Below are positions 48,226 to 59,510 of a stretch of 64,000 nucleotides of DNA, piece by piece. The notes beneath the pieces were generated by a model, which saw only the letters and a program-made list of their open reading frames with translations, ran no database searches and had not been told where the DNA came from. The position numbers and the translations under genes are program-made. This DNA comes from Blasia pusilla (taxonomy: Eukaryota > Marchantiophyta > Marchantiopsida > Blasiales), in NCBI GenBank assembly GCA_050084515.1, contig CM114273.1:1-64000 (forward strand), written 5' to 3'. How positions within the stretch are numbered: the first letter of the stretch is position 1; every line of letters begins with the position of its first letter.

Positions 48226-48635
48226 CTCAAAATTCTGAAAGGACGCCGTGATGGCCCTCATGCCCCTCTCACACGATCACTCTCAACCTCATGAGTAATC
48301 CCTCAATCACTCATCCCAAACATGCAGCATTCGATCTACACTCTCCCTCCCCAAGACGTGTAACATGCGGCAACAAGCGGCGTGGTGCGGCAAATCGACC
48401 AAGCTATCATCTCATCGACAATCTACCCTCAACTCTGGACATCCCACACAGGTCTATGTCCCCCAAACCACATATATAAATGATGATCTTAGCATCCACA
48501 CACCCAAGATCCCCAAATAAACTACCCAAATCCCATAATCCGTCACACGTGTAGGGTAAAGGACCAGAATGGGTAACCTGAACACATGTCGATGTCGCTC
48601 CTCAGCAACTGCAAATGTCGACTCCAACTTGGTCG

Positions 48636-49048
48636 TGGAGAGGCTTGGGTTACACTTACAAGGCAAGGGACCATAGCTCCGCCGCCTCATGCCAAGAAGT
48701 TCAACAAAAACAGAATGAGCTCTCTCTCCTTGAGGTGTACCCCTCCCCTCACCCAACCTCTCTCCATGGTAAACTATTCTCCCAAGTCACCTCCTTGGCT
48801 CTTGACCTTATGTAGGAGGTCAAGGGCCACTAACAAAAAATAGAAAGTCGATCATATACTCAAAATGGTACTTACCTAAAATAGTAAGTTCCTCAATATC
48901 GCTCCAAATGAGCCGAAACGAAGGGGAAACCTCCTCTCTCAGGTTTCCCGGGGCCTCAACAGGTCATCCTCAACCTAGTAAGCATGTCTTCCACTACTCA
49001 CGAAGGCGCTCTACTAGATCTCACCGATCTATCCTAAAAGACGTGACA
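48636..49048 (-). repeat. E2 5' LTR core
   Basis: About 413 bp; minus-strand start TGTCACGTCTTTTAGG. It matches 40237-40656, including GAGCCGAAACGAAGGGGAAAC and GGTCAAGGGCCACT. As in E1, block A is absent from this side. Confidence 0.85.
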
Positions 49049-49430
49049 TGGGAGAGTTGCGCTAGAGCTATTGTGCAAGCCATCACAACGTTAGTTTTGA
49101 TATCCCTTATTTGGAAAAGTGAGAAAAAGTGAAGAGGAGAGTTTCTCACTCTATCTAAACTCAAGTTCCGATACCCCTTGTTGGTGAACATGGTTTAGGT
49201 AAGGAAGCGATACGTGGTGTAGCTTTCCCTGTGTGAGAGGTTGAAGAGGTTTGGGTGTCACTAGTATGGAGGAATTGGTGCCAGTTTCTTGGAGTCGTTA
49301 TAAGAGCGTAGATGGAGATGCCATCCACGAAGCTAGTGGAGTTGAGAGGATGCATGGGAACTAAACTTTCGATTCATGAGAGCCCTCAGATGAAGCAATT
49401 CTGAGTAGAGCGACCAAGAGGGAATCAAAA
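49049..49430. other. No supported gene
   Basis: Anonymous sequence between E2 and the palindrome-rich tandem region. Short open frames only. Confidence 0.5.
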
Positions 49431-50480
49431 CTGAAGTTTTGATTCAACATCAAGGGTTGTCTTGCTGCCCCGTGGCACTGCAAGACGCGGCAGGGGTGAC
49501 AAAGGAGCTACAAAAGGAGATGAGAAACTCAAATTCCAATTTGAGCGCAGTTGAGCCTAGAGGTGCTTCAAATGTGCGGTCATCTCGATGGCGCAACATA
49601 GACCGGTGTTGGAGGAGTGAAAAGGAAGCAAGGAGGAGATTAGAACTCAAGTTCCAATTAAGTCATAGAGGAACCTTGGAGCCTATGAAGTGTGGTTACG
49701 ACTTCTACGTCGTGGCACAATACGGCGGCATAGTGGAAAGTGAAGTGAAGCTTAGAGAAAATTGGAACTTCTGTAGCAATTCAACGCTTTAGTTGGGTAG
49801 CCTTCTCTACATGGAGGTGGAGAGGATAGTAAGGAGGAAATTAGAACTTCAATTCCCATTCGGCTTCCACTTCTGGTGGTCTTATCTATATGGAGATGGA
49901 GAGGATAGTAAGGAGACAATTGGAACTTCAGTTTTAATTCAACTTCGAGTTGTGGTGGTCTTCTCTACACGCAGGTGGAGAGGATAGTAAGGAGGCAATT
50001 GGAACTTCAGTTCCAATTCGGCTTCCAGTTGTGGTGGTTCTCCCTACATGGAGGTGGAGAGGATGTAGTGAGGACAGTATATTGGAACTTAGGTTTCAAT
50101 CCCCTTTGGCAGACCTAGGAGGTGAGGTCGGAGAGACTTTGTATTTGCATCACCTGGTTGAGAGGAAGGAGGGAAGAATCAAAACAGAAGTTCCTATTCT
50201 ACGGCTTCTTCAAGTTGGGCGTGGCTTTCTTTCAAGTGTGACGCGGCGTGCAAAGTAACTCGAGAGGGAGGAGTGAGCAATCACAACTGAAGTTCCAATT
50301 TTGACGGTCTTTCAAGTGAAGGAATTTCTTGGCATCCTACTTTTGAGCAAGTTGGAAAATCAACGCAATTCTATATATTCTAGTTTCAATGGGGCCTTTG
50401 TCCCTCCTTTCCCAAGGTCGTGTCTTTTGGTGTGCACAACAATCGGAACTCAAGTTCCAATTCCCCCATCTCTATCTCTT
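49431..50480 (+). repeat. Palindrome-rich region with 79-bp tandem array
   Basis: The landmark AGAGGAT recurs at 49821, 49900, 49979 and 50058, an exact 79-bp period over four units (about 49793-50108). Each unit has GGAGGTGGAGAGGATAGTAAGG and ends in an inverted motif. The cleanest inverted motif is AATTGGAACT-TC-AGTTCCAATT at 49997-50018. Related, degenerate motifs continue outside the array to about 50460. Open frames through the repeats have no recognised domain. Confidence 0.88.
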
Positions 50481-52271
50481 ATGTTTTAGCGTAGCGCAGA
50501 AGTGAGCGGGAGGTAAGGCAAATGAATCACGGGTTTCTCGGCTTTTTGTGATACCCACAATTTTGTAATCTTGAAGAATATATCTTTTTATTCAACGAAG
50601 ACTCTTGTATATTATGATTTTGATTATGATTATTTATTATTATGAGGAAGAATAAGTGAATCACGAAACTCTTGGGACAAGGCAGAGAGATGGAAGATCA
50701 AGGATTTGCCTTAGAGGAGAGGAAAACACAATAACGAAGTCTCAAGACTCAGAACGAAGCTTAACGAAGCTCAACAAAGATGTACGAAGCTCTATTTTTG
50801 AAGTGCCTTGCTACATAACGAAGCATCAAGAAGAAAAGAAGAAGTACTTCGCTCTTTAACAAAGCGCGAAGCACGAAGAACGAAGCATGGAGTACTTTGT
50901 CCTCCTGAAGTCCAATGAAGCGAAGCTAAGAAGGACTGTGATTTCAAGAGACACATGTTAAAACAGTTAGACTAGGAAGGGGCGCGACCCTTTGTATCAA
51001 ATTGGTAGTTAGGACAGTTTTGTACTCCGGATTCATAGGAATCGTAGGAAAAGCTAAGAGAACCATAGATCTAGGTAGTTAGAAATAGTGAAGAGACACT
51101 AGCTTCATCAAGAACGTTTCGAATATTTCGATCACTTCCACTCCAGCAAATATTTAAGAGCAAGGCAGAAGCCATAATCATCATTCTCTTACGAAGTCCT
51201 TATGTTGTAGGAATGGTCCGAGCAAGAGAAGAGTACCCTCTCGAGCTTGTATATACTTTGAAGCTTTCTCGTTCTTGATGGAGTAGTAAAGCAATCATTC
51301 ATTCATTATGATGTGTGATGCTTATGTCTGAGTATTCTTTTTGGGTCTGCAGAGTGAAGAGTGAATCAGGCGAACCTTTCTCATCAGTGAAATAATCAAC
51401 CTCAGTTGTAAGAAATCTGTTTGACAGAGAGTAACCTGCCGAGACGGATAGAGTTCCGAAAGTAGGAGAAGCCAGCTTTTGTGTTGAGATCTTTGTGAGG
51501 TTTCTTGATGTCGAGAGGAAAAATCTACCTGAACATGCTGTCCATTCTACTAGAGAGAATCGAGAAAAGATCCTTTGGTACTAAGAAAGATCAGAAGATA
51601 TTGATAAGACATTGAATATAACTCACACAGCTTTAAATACAACTATTACAACAGAATTGTAATTCCGAACTCTCTTTTCATCAAACAATGATCCTCTTGG
51701 GGATCGAACTTATTAAAACGACTATAAACTATAAACACTTGTACATTACACTTTTCGAGACTTCAAGCTGAGAGAGGTGTTGAAGGCAGGAGGCAATAGC
51801 AAGCCAACTTGCAAGCGGATGCGAGGACTTGGCAAGTTGGTGTTGATCCAGATCAGCATAACTTCTAGGTCATCCATCCTTGTTCTATTCCTCCAAAGTG
51901 TGTTTAGCTTGAGAGTTCTTATATATGTTGTGCCAACATACCCACAAGGAATTCAAAGTGATGCTTAGCTCTCACACACTAAGGAATTTACTCACTTATC
52001 TTGATGCTTGTGGAGTTTTTTGAGGGGTGATTTTTTTAATTACACACATTATTGTTAATGCATTGGAGAGTGCATGGCATGTCCGCGGCTATTGCACACA
52101 ACTTTGGTGGGATGGATGCATACCAAACTAGTCGAGGGTGACTTAATGTGCAGGATATTTGCCGAGTGTTGGTCTTAAGTGAGATAGGTGGGGGCGTGTG
52201 CATAGTTTGGGCATTGTCTAATGTAGAGTTAGTGCCTCTTGAGTGAGTCATCTGAGTTTGTAGGTTTCACC
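50481..52271. other. No gene; ACGAAGC-rich stretch and possible LTR remnant
   Basis: Between 50740 and 50930 the word GAAGC, often as ACGAAGC, recurs many times at irregular spacing. 50950-51330 contains a TATA-like TATTTAAGAGC (about 51148) in a setting reminiscent of an LTR, but no partner copy is in the window. Short frames at 51777-51968 and elsewhere show no recognised content. Confidence 0.45.
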
Positions 52272-53735
52272 ATGACACGTCCACAGAGTGTTGGGGAGCG
52301 TAGTAGTGGTAGGAGCGGCGGAGGATTTACAAAGAGTGGGGTTAGGTATCGAGGGTTTCCACATGAGGAACCATCCCATCCGCTAGTTGTTTTAACTCCA
52401 GAGGTGACATCAATCGATTTTGAGTTAATTGCGAGGCCACGGAGTGTCGTGAGTGTTGCCACACCATTGTTGTGGGACATGGATGATCGTGATACCTATG
52501 GGTTCACAAGGTGACCCCGACAATTCTCAAGCATGTTGTGAACCATCGAGTTGCATGATTTAATGGAGGAGTTTGACAATTGGTGTGGTGCACAAAGGAT
52601 GTAGAACCATGAGTGATTCGACCCCTTCCTAGCGTGGAAGGGAATTTTTCAGCATTTGGAGGGCCCTCCTATGGATGATCATCACAAGTTTCTAATTCTC
52701 CATGAGGCGGATATCGAGGCGTGCAGACTATTTTGATCTCCAAGGTATGTGTCCCTCACAAGGCGTGCGATGTACAATGTGGCCGCTACAGTAGCACCCA
52801 CTACCCGCATCGAGGAGATACTTGGAGGAGTTCTTGATCCGAGTCTTACGACTTGGACCAGACGAGTAGCACCCACGTTCAACTTGTTGGTTGAGTTCTT
52901 TCGAGAGTTGGGGAGAAATTATCACGGGTGCAATTCGACAAGCTGAAGTTGATTGATGAGTTTCAGCAGGAGTCTACGAGAGGCCTATGCATGGCTCCGA
53001 GGGTTGATCATAGTGACTTAGGGTGTGACGGAGGCACAGGCTATTTAGTTTTGGTTTGCAATGCTACACCGCGAGTTGCAAAAGAGAGACTGTGCGGGAT
53101 ATGACTCTCTTACATGTTGTTTTGCATACTCTCAAGTATGTATTTATGTTGGCGGAGCGTATTGAGCTCGACATACTTCAACAGAGAGTGTTATGTCGAG
53201 CGCGTCATCTTTGAGGGAGATAACACAAGTAACGATGTCTCCATTAGTGCTACGGTGCACTTCTCAAGATTGAGTCATGAGACCGAGGGTTGTGGGAGGA
53301 TATCGGGAGCCATGACTGCATCCAGTACAGTCTTACATTGGGCAACAGCAAGGCTAAGCTATTTCTTGTTGGACATATGGTGGATCACACCGTCACCAAG
53401 ATTGTCGAGAGCAAAGTGGAGTGCATGCAACACCTTCAATTGTATATGACACGGCCTTGGGGTGGCCACCCTTAACTCAATGTGATCATTGCCAAAGATA
53501 TGGTCACACACGTTACAGATGTTGTGAGCTCCATCTCGAGCTGCCCCTAGATGGAGGTCGACAACCTCGAGGTGACAAAGGACAAGGTGTAGGAGGTGAA
53601 GGACATGGTGGAGGCAATGCCCCACTACTTGCCAGAGCAAGTGGAGGGCTTGCATCAGACGTAGCTATATCAAGGATTGCTCAGTTGGAGCAATGCCTTC
53701 AAGCTATGATGGTCCAACAGGCTTCTCCATCATGA
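52272..53735 (+). pseudogene. gag: E3 gag with intact CCHC knuckle
   Basis: Starts MTRPQSVGERSSGRSGGGFT, with the family motif GGFTKSGVRYRG. Later traces include FQHLEGPPMDDHHKF and FNLLVEFFRELGRNY. The CCHC knuckle CDHCQRYGHTRYRC (53481-53522) is intact even though the rest of the frame is broken. Several frame changes occur between 52520 and 53420. Confidence 0.82.
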
Positions 53736-54518
53736 GTAGGGGGCACGTCGACTTCTAGTTTTGCCTAGGCCCAGGATATGGCGGGAAGGCTAGCACGTAT
53801 TGGATTTCTTTGCAACATCACACAAGTGGATGCATGTGATGTGTTTACGAGAGACGTAGTGTGAGCTTTTGAACCATGAGGATCCACTATGGAGTTGGAT
53901 CCCGAGAGGGGGAAAGTTGTAAGATAGGCTAGACTCCCTCGGTCATTTCATTGTTAGAAGCTCTTCAGAACCCATCGATGGTCCCCACGTACACGCCCCT
54001 TGAGGAGTGTTGTTGTTGCAGATGCCAATAAAGTTAGAGGACTGAGTGAGGCGAGTACGTGGACCACGCCTATACAACATTTGACATGGTCTAGCAATGG
54101 CACGTTGCGAAAAGGGCGGCAGCTTTGTGTAGAGTCCCAATATTTACGGCTAGGAACTTGATGACATGTGGAGGTCGATCAATTGAGGTTTTCTAGTTGG
54201 CGAAAATGCTCTGTAAGAGCTATGAGTTTGGTTCTTCTAGTGTTAAGACTCGCACAGGAGATGTGGCGGATGTATCCTTGGAGCAAGTGCTCAAGACGAG
54301 GTCCACATAGAGTTTGCATGTTGTCACATTTGAGTAGCCGATAGGTAGGGATCTATCGCAATGATGGCATAGAGAGCGAGTGGACTCTCTATGGCATAGA
54401 GAGCCAGCGGACTCTCTATCTTGAGTGTAACTTCGTCCAGAGGTGTCGGATGGGGTTGAGGATAGTTTCGTTGTGTCATAAACAACATTTCTAATGAATT
54501 TCTTGTTTGGGTCTTTCA

Positions 54519-54830
54519 CAGCCAGGTGACTTGTTCAACAGGTCATCCGCCCCTGGTAACTTGTGTGCACAGGTAACCAAGAGGATTGCTATTTTTCGAA
54601 GGAGAGCCTTTTGGCTCTTCCCACACCTATATATGGGGGAGAGATGGCTTTCTCAAGCCATCTTTCTTATGTTGGGCCGTTGGAGCACCTCTCTTGTTTG
54701 TGTGTGAGATAGGACCAGGGTGCTAGTGTATGGATACCTTGATAGCATAGGGTGGACGAGGCTCGATATGCCAATATAGATTGAGGATTGGAGTTTTAGG
54801 CCAGGTGTGCCGTTTTTACTTTCATGCACT
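54519..54830 (+). mobile_element. LTR-like insertion nested in E3
   Basis: Similar to 13190-13500, with TATA-like TATATAT near 54628, the same perfect hairpin at 54642-54663, and the same closing GCCGTTTTTACT. It separates the gag-protease spacer of E3 from the RPAIEHA motif before the protease, a region continuous in E2. It therefore inserted after E3 did. Confidence 0.65.
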
Positions 54831-55330
54831 AGCGGCTCGAGTGGCAGAGTTGCCAACTAGACCAGCGATAGAGCATGCAGCCATCTCACCGAGAATTGTT
54901 TTTCTTGGACAACTGAGATGGAGTATTCCAATTCGTTGGTCCGTCCGGAGTCGTGTAGCTACCACAACATGTTCTTCTTGATTCAGGAGCACAACCACTT
55001 ATGTTGGGGAAGCTAGCATGTGTAGCGATGGGATTGCGCAAGTGTGAGATCACTCCATATCCGTTCTAGATTCAGACTTCATTGGGAAGCACATGCCTGA
55101 CATAGTACATAACTCGCAATGAGATTGTAGTGAGGATTCGTCCCAATCATCCTACTGATAGTCCGATGGTGCGGATGCGAGCAGTAGTGACACTGACCAA
55201 GTCCTATGATGTTTTGGTAGGGGCTACTATATCTTATCCTCTAGGGTTCACACTTGACTTTTGGGAACATATAGCCTCCTATCGACCAAGTTGGCAGTTT
55301 CATGAGGGAAAAATTAATTAGATAACCACG
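54831..55330 (+). pseudogene. E3 aspartic protease
   Basis: Traces of ARVAELPTRPAIEHA, then DSGAQPLMLGKLA (about 54980-55020), a TAG in the block that reads PFQIQTS in E1, and KSYDVLVGATISYPLGF. The order matches E1 and E2. Confidence 0.75.
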
Positions 55331-56620
55331 CAGTATGCAATAAAGAGTAGATGGTTCACTTTGAGGGTCAATCACGGGAGTTGCAGCTTATTCTAGAAAA
55401 TTATGTTGGCTTGAAGATTTACTGAAGGGGAACGCCCATGCAAAGGATAGTCATTAGGAGAGGCATGTGACAACGAGCGTGGCTACACCTATTGGCGATA
55501 GTTCTTCAATTTTGTGTGAACAAGCATTGATTTGCAGGGCAATGCAGACGAGCTTGTGCTACATGCATGGAGCCCAGCCTTCACTCTAGAGCGAGAGGAG
55601 AAAAAGTTATCACGTGCTCTAGGAGTGGAGACGTTGACACCCTTGGACATAATTGTGTGGTAGTATCTCAACGAGGGTGTTTGTATAATAGATCTCATTG
55701 GAGGGATTAGTACTACTTTGGCTGCTATGATGCAGGCCGGAGTACGAGTACAGTAGTTCTTATATGTTGAGAGGGATGGGACTCCATGTAGTGTCTCATT
55801 TCACCATGTGTTGAGACTAGTCCAGTAGTATCCTCCGTTATTGCTTGTGTCTGTAGTCAAGGGATATCAACATGTATTTTTGGTTGAGATTTCCTTGTTG
55901 GGGATGCCATATTTGGATAGGGTTGATCTGATACATTTGGTAGTGGCAGGGTGGCCATGTGAGGATCATTCTTTGGGGGGTTTGGGACTTGGTTTGCAAG
56001 ACCTGAGGTCAGGCATATTTTGGGAGATGTTGCGAGTCTTCACCACTTTTAGACTACTCACATAAGTTCTCCATCCTATATTTTGGGGAGCGTCCCATTG
56101 TTTGAGCCCGAGTGATGGCGAGAGTACATCAAGTGCGGTTGTGGATAGGACCAATGGTGATATTGGATGCGTCAAGTGTTGGATTGCATGCACACCGTCC
56201 ACGATTGTGATGGACGAACGTTTTACCATACGAGCTACTGAGGCAGGCTTATCATGGAGTTTAAAGACCATCACTACTTATAGTGGATTTGATCTTAGAT
56301 CCAAGGCGGAGACTCAAGTTGTTACTCATGATGATGTACCACCATTGGCAATGGCCAATCAGGTGGGCCAATAGAGGGCACCGTTGCCTACATTGGTGAG
56401 TTTTCCGTTATCTCATGATTTTTGTCAAAGAGGACCAAGCATGATATCAGATGAGCATGCAGGTACACAGATGGAGCCCAACGCTCACAAGTGAGAGCAA
56501 GCTATGGGTTCTCTACTGGTACGAAGATGATGCCGTTGATGGCAGAGGTATCCCGCAAACAAGTATTAGGACAAGCTATGGACCTAAACTATCTTACTTG
56601 GATTTTTAGTCTTGGTTGGG
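55331..56620 (+). pseudogene. E3 linker and DNMT-like methyltransferase, inactive
   Basis: The linker keeps ADELVLHAWSPAF. The methyltransferase keeps DLIGGISTTLAAMMQAG (motif I, Phe to Ile), HLVVAGWPCEDHS (motif IV; Cys kept, Gln to Glu), RLWIGPMVILDASSVG and a late QAMDLNYLTWI block. Motif VI, ENV in E1 and E2, reads GSV, so the catalytic Glu is gone. Two TAG codons (about 55755 and 55827) break motif I's downstream region; the first is Gln in E2. Confidence 0.85.
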
Positions 56621-56879
56621 CTTAGCAGACATAGATACAAGAGGCATTTGTGATATTACGTCCACTTTAATTTGTACCGCAACGTATGTCTACCAAGATG
56701 GGTAAGACATTGGCTGGGGGCGCAATGGTAATGGAGAAGCATTGATGGACTTAATGGGACGTGTCACGAGAGCAAAGAGAGATGGGAGTTCATACCGCTA
56801 AAGCAAGACATAATGAAGTGCCCGGAGAGTCAGTACGTGAGTAAGGAGAGGAGGTTGTTTCTCCAAAGGTTGCGAGTTA

Positions 56880-57880
56880 GCAACCACCACCCTCCTCTTC
56901 TTCAATAGTCATAAGAGAGACTTGGGAGCTGGTGATTGGTCCTAGGATAATAGGAGCGGAGAGGAGATGAGTGTTGCAGTTCTTGTGGAGATTCAAGAAT
57001 TATTTTTCAAATAGTTTGCATAACTTGGGTACGCTGAAGGGTCTAGGTAATCGGATCGAGTTGGATTGTGATACGTCTGTCTTCCGACGACCCTATAGAG
57101 TAGGAGTCGAGACTTTCTTGACATGGGATTAATGGAGAGATTTCTTGGAGAATATGTATTTGCCACAATCTTTCCATCAAAGAAGGACATGCATGAATAG
57201 TGGACTGATATGCGGATGTCTGGGGATTACCGTCTTATTGATCGGCATACAAAGGTCAATCGCTATGCTATGCCTACTCTTGAGGAGATATTTGATGCAG
57301 TAGGGCATGCAAACATCTTAAATTGTTTGGATCTCCGTGTTGGCTATCATCAGTTGCCCATCCGGTACGTGGAGGACAGGATGTAGATAACATTTTGGGA
57401 AGGATTGTTTGTACCAGTGGCGGTTGTTACGATTTGGGTTGAAGAATGCCCTTGGAGGTTTTTCCATGAGTTATGGATAGGATTTTGGATGGTTGGATTA
57501 TGCAAGATGTTACATCGATGACATTAAGTTAGTGTCCTCAATGCCACAATTCATGAGCATGAGAAATATGTGAAGGAGGTTTTTTGACGATTGCAGTTAC
57601 ATGGGCTCAAGTTACATCCGAGCAAGTGCAAGTTCTTTCATTACTAGATTGAGTACCTTGGACACACCATTTATCCCGGGGATATTGGAGCTCATAAGAT
57701 GAAGGTGGAGGCCATAGTGCGCATTCCTTGCCTTATAGATGTGAGTCGAGTTCGACCTTTCCAATGAACAAACTATTACCAATGGTACGTGAAGGGAAAT
57801 TGCGAAGGCACTAACTTTTTTTACTAGGCTTGACCACAAGTGGTTTAGGGAGATGATCAAGAGCGAGCATTTCAAGAGCT
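56880..57880 (+). pseudogene. pol: E3 reverse transcriptase
   Basis: Fragmentary but ordered: RRWVLQFLWRFKNYF-like start, VFRRPYR, MSGDYRLIDRHTKVNRYAM, LNCLDLRVGYHQLPI (motif A), RCYIDDIK (motif C, intact), then LHGLKLHPSKCKFFHY and EYLGHTIYPGD. Frame changes occur between nearly every block. Confidence 0.8.
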
Positions 57881-58376
57881 CAAGGATAGGTTGACATCCT
57901 TGTCCATTTTGAGGAGACCTCTGCGTGTTCATCCGTTCCAGTTACATACGGGCTAGAGTATGTTAGGGTTAGAAGTCATGCTCACTCAACGAGATGATGA
58001 GGGGAAGGAGTGTGTAGTGGCATATGCGAGCCGCTCAAACAATACTAGGGCGGTGAAGTACAGTTCTTATGAGGAGGAGTGCTTAGATGTAGTGTGGGAA
58101 GGAGCCCATTTCAATTGTTACTTATTGTGGAACCCTTTCATGTTCATCACTTATCATTACCCACTCAAATGGTTGATGGAGTCTGACAAGCTTATAAGGA
58201 AGCTTGTGAGATGGTCACTCTTCTTGGAGGAGTACAATTTTCACGTTATCCATCTCCCAGGACATCTCAACGAGGACGCGGATGGGTTGAGCGGTAATCC
58301 ATGCACGAGCCAAAGTGATAAGGAGATAATTCCGAGTTGGCACGCATCTGCCTATTTGTGTCTCTTGGCTATATAA
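57881..58376 (+). pseudogene. pol: E3 RNase H
   Basis: LGLEVMLTQRDDEGKECVV, AYASRSNN, SSYEEECLDVVW, FITYHYPLKWL (the Asp replaced by Tyr) and NEDADGLSGN. A TAG lies just before, in the HTD motif region (about 57954). Confidence 0.85.
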
Positions 58377-58599
58377 GGTCAGCAACATGCATCCACTTCA
58401 TCAAGGAGATTGGATGGTGAGTCCTCAGATCTAGATGCTACTGAGGAGTTGACAAGGACTCCAAACATCCACGATGATGATATGGTCTTGGAGTACCTAC
58501 GTACAGGTGTCTTAGCAAGCACAATGCATGCTAGAGAGCGCAAGGGAGGAGTTTCATGTGGGAGGGGATGCATATGCTTTGAGTTTGGGAGGATGGACG

Positions 58600-59170
58600 A
58601 GTGCAGATGGTGTCGCATTCTTCGCAGCGAGCACGAGTTGTGAGATATGCTCACGAGGAGTTGGGTTTTTTTGGAGTCAAGCGTACGTATAGCTTGCTTC
58701 AGATTCAATATTGGTGGCATGGTATGCAAATTATGGTTCAACAATTTTTGGCTAGATGCATTGTATGTGATAGAGTCCGTGCATCGTTCAATGCCTAGAA
58801 ACCACACTTACATCCTTTATCCATCATGGGATTAGGGTATCACTGGAGTATAGAATTTTTAAGGTCTTTACCATTGATGAGATGTCATTTTTGGTAGGTG
58901 TTGGTCATGGTGGAGCACTTCTCCAAGTGGATTGAGTTGGTAGCGTTGCCGCATAGATCGAGTGAGGGAGCCGCTTATGCATTTCTTGATCGAGTGGTTA
59001 GTCATTTCGACGCAGTAGCAGAGATGTTGACAGACCACTGTACTGAATTTAGGGATGACTTTCATGCCTTGTGTGATAAGGCACTAATAGATCATTATAC
59101 AACTTCTCGAGATCATCCAAAGGCAAATGGTTTGGCAGAGAGAGTTGTGCAGATGGTTATGAGAGGATTT
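58600..59170 (+). pseudogene. pol: E3 integrase, truncated
   Basis: YAHEELGFFGVKRTYSLL and ARCIVCDRVRASFNA (zinc domain), then VMVEHFSKWIELVALP, EMLTDHCTEFRDDF (Asp 2) and RDHPKANGLAERVVQMV (Glu). Homology ends at MRGF, at about 59168, exactly where an inverted fragment of the same family starts. The C-terminal and PHD portions are missing. Confidence 0.88.
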
Positions 59171-59174
59171 GCCC

Positions 59175-59510
59175 AATGGCAAATGTAGCTAGTATCTTCA
59201 AAAATCTAGCAACCCCCGCCTTCCGTGAACCTATGGTAGACATCCCAAGCATACGCTCCAAGGGCAGTTCCAACACCTTTTCAATAATTATCTCTGAGTG
59301 AGAGGCAATAATACTATCCTCACGCTTACATAGCATAACATCCAACTCGAATACATATGCATCCTAGCTCCCAATGTGGAAAAATCTTTGCTATTAAAAA
59401 TTGAAGCTCTATAAATGGTTGTAGCCGCCCCCAACATTGTACTCAACTCAAAACCCTCTTGAGTACCACCACTAGATATCGATGTACTCAATTGTCGTGC
59501 GCCTACTCTC
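59175..59510 (-). mobile_element. E4: inverted fragment of the same element family
   Basis: On the minus strand, LPLERMLGMST, ARFLKILATFAIGQ, and upstream STMLGAATTIYRASIF and CYVSVRIVLL match the E2 gag-protease spacer (46140-46440) in order. It is the remains of a fourth element in opposite orientation, abutting E3. Confidence 0.8.

Larger units (their letters stand above)
40016..49048 (-). mobile_element. E2: Ty3/gypsy retrotransposon with DNMT and PHD finger
   Basis: A 9.0-kb element on the minus strand with the same domain order as E1. Left to right in window coordinates: block A (40016-40140), LTR core (40237-40656), block A (40663-40790), PHD, integrase, RNase H, RT, methyltransferase, protease, knuckle, gag, leader, LTR core (48636-49048). 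LTR core ends are TG and CA. It is the best preserved copy: protease to methyltransferase is one frame with few stops, and RT to RNase H is one frame with a single TAG. Its sense strand is richer in G and C than that of E1. Clear target duplication not seen. It belongs to a different LTR subfamily than E1, as the LTRs barely match while the proteins do. Confidence 0.9.
52272..59170 (+). mobile_element. E3: decayed Ty3/gypsy element with DNMT
   Basis: A third copy with the order gag, knuckle, protease, methyltransferase, RT, RNase H, integrase. It is the most decayed, with frequent stops and indels. It is truncated at about 59168 inside integrase, where homology passes directly into an inverted fragment (E4), so the PHD region and 3' LTR are gone. 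No 5' LTR was recognised. A nested LTR-like insertion lies at 54519-54830. Confidence 0.88.
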
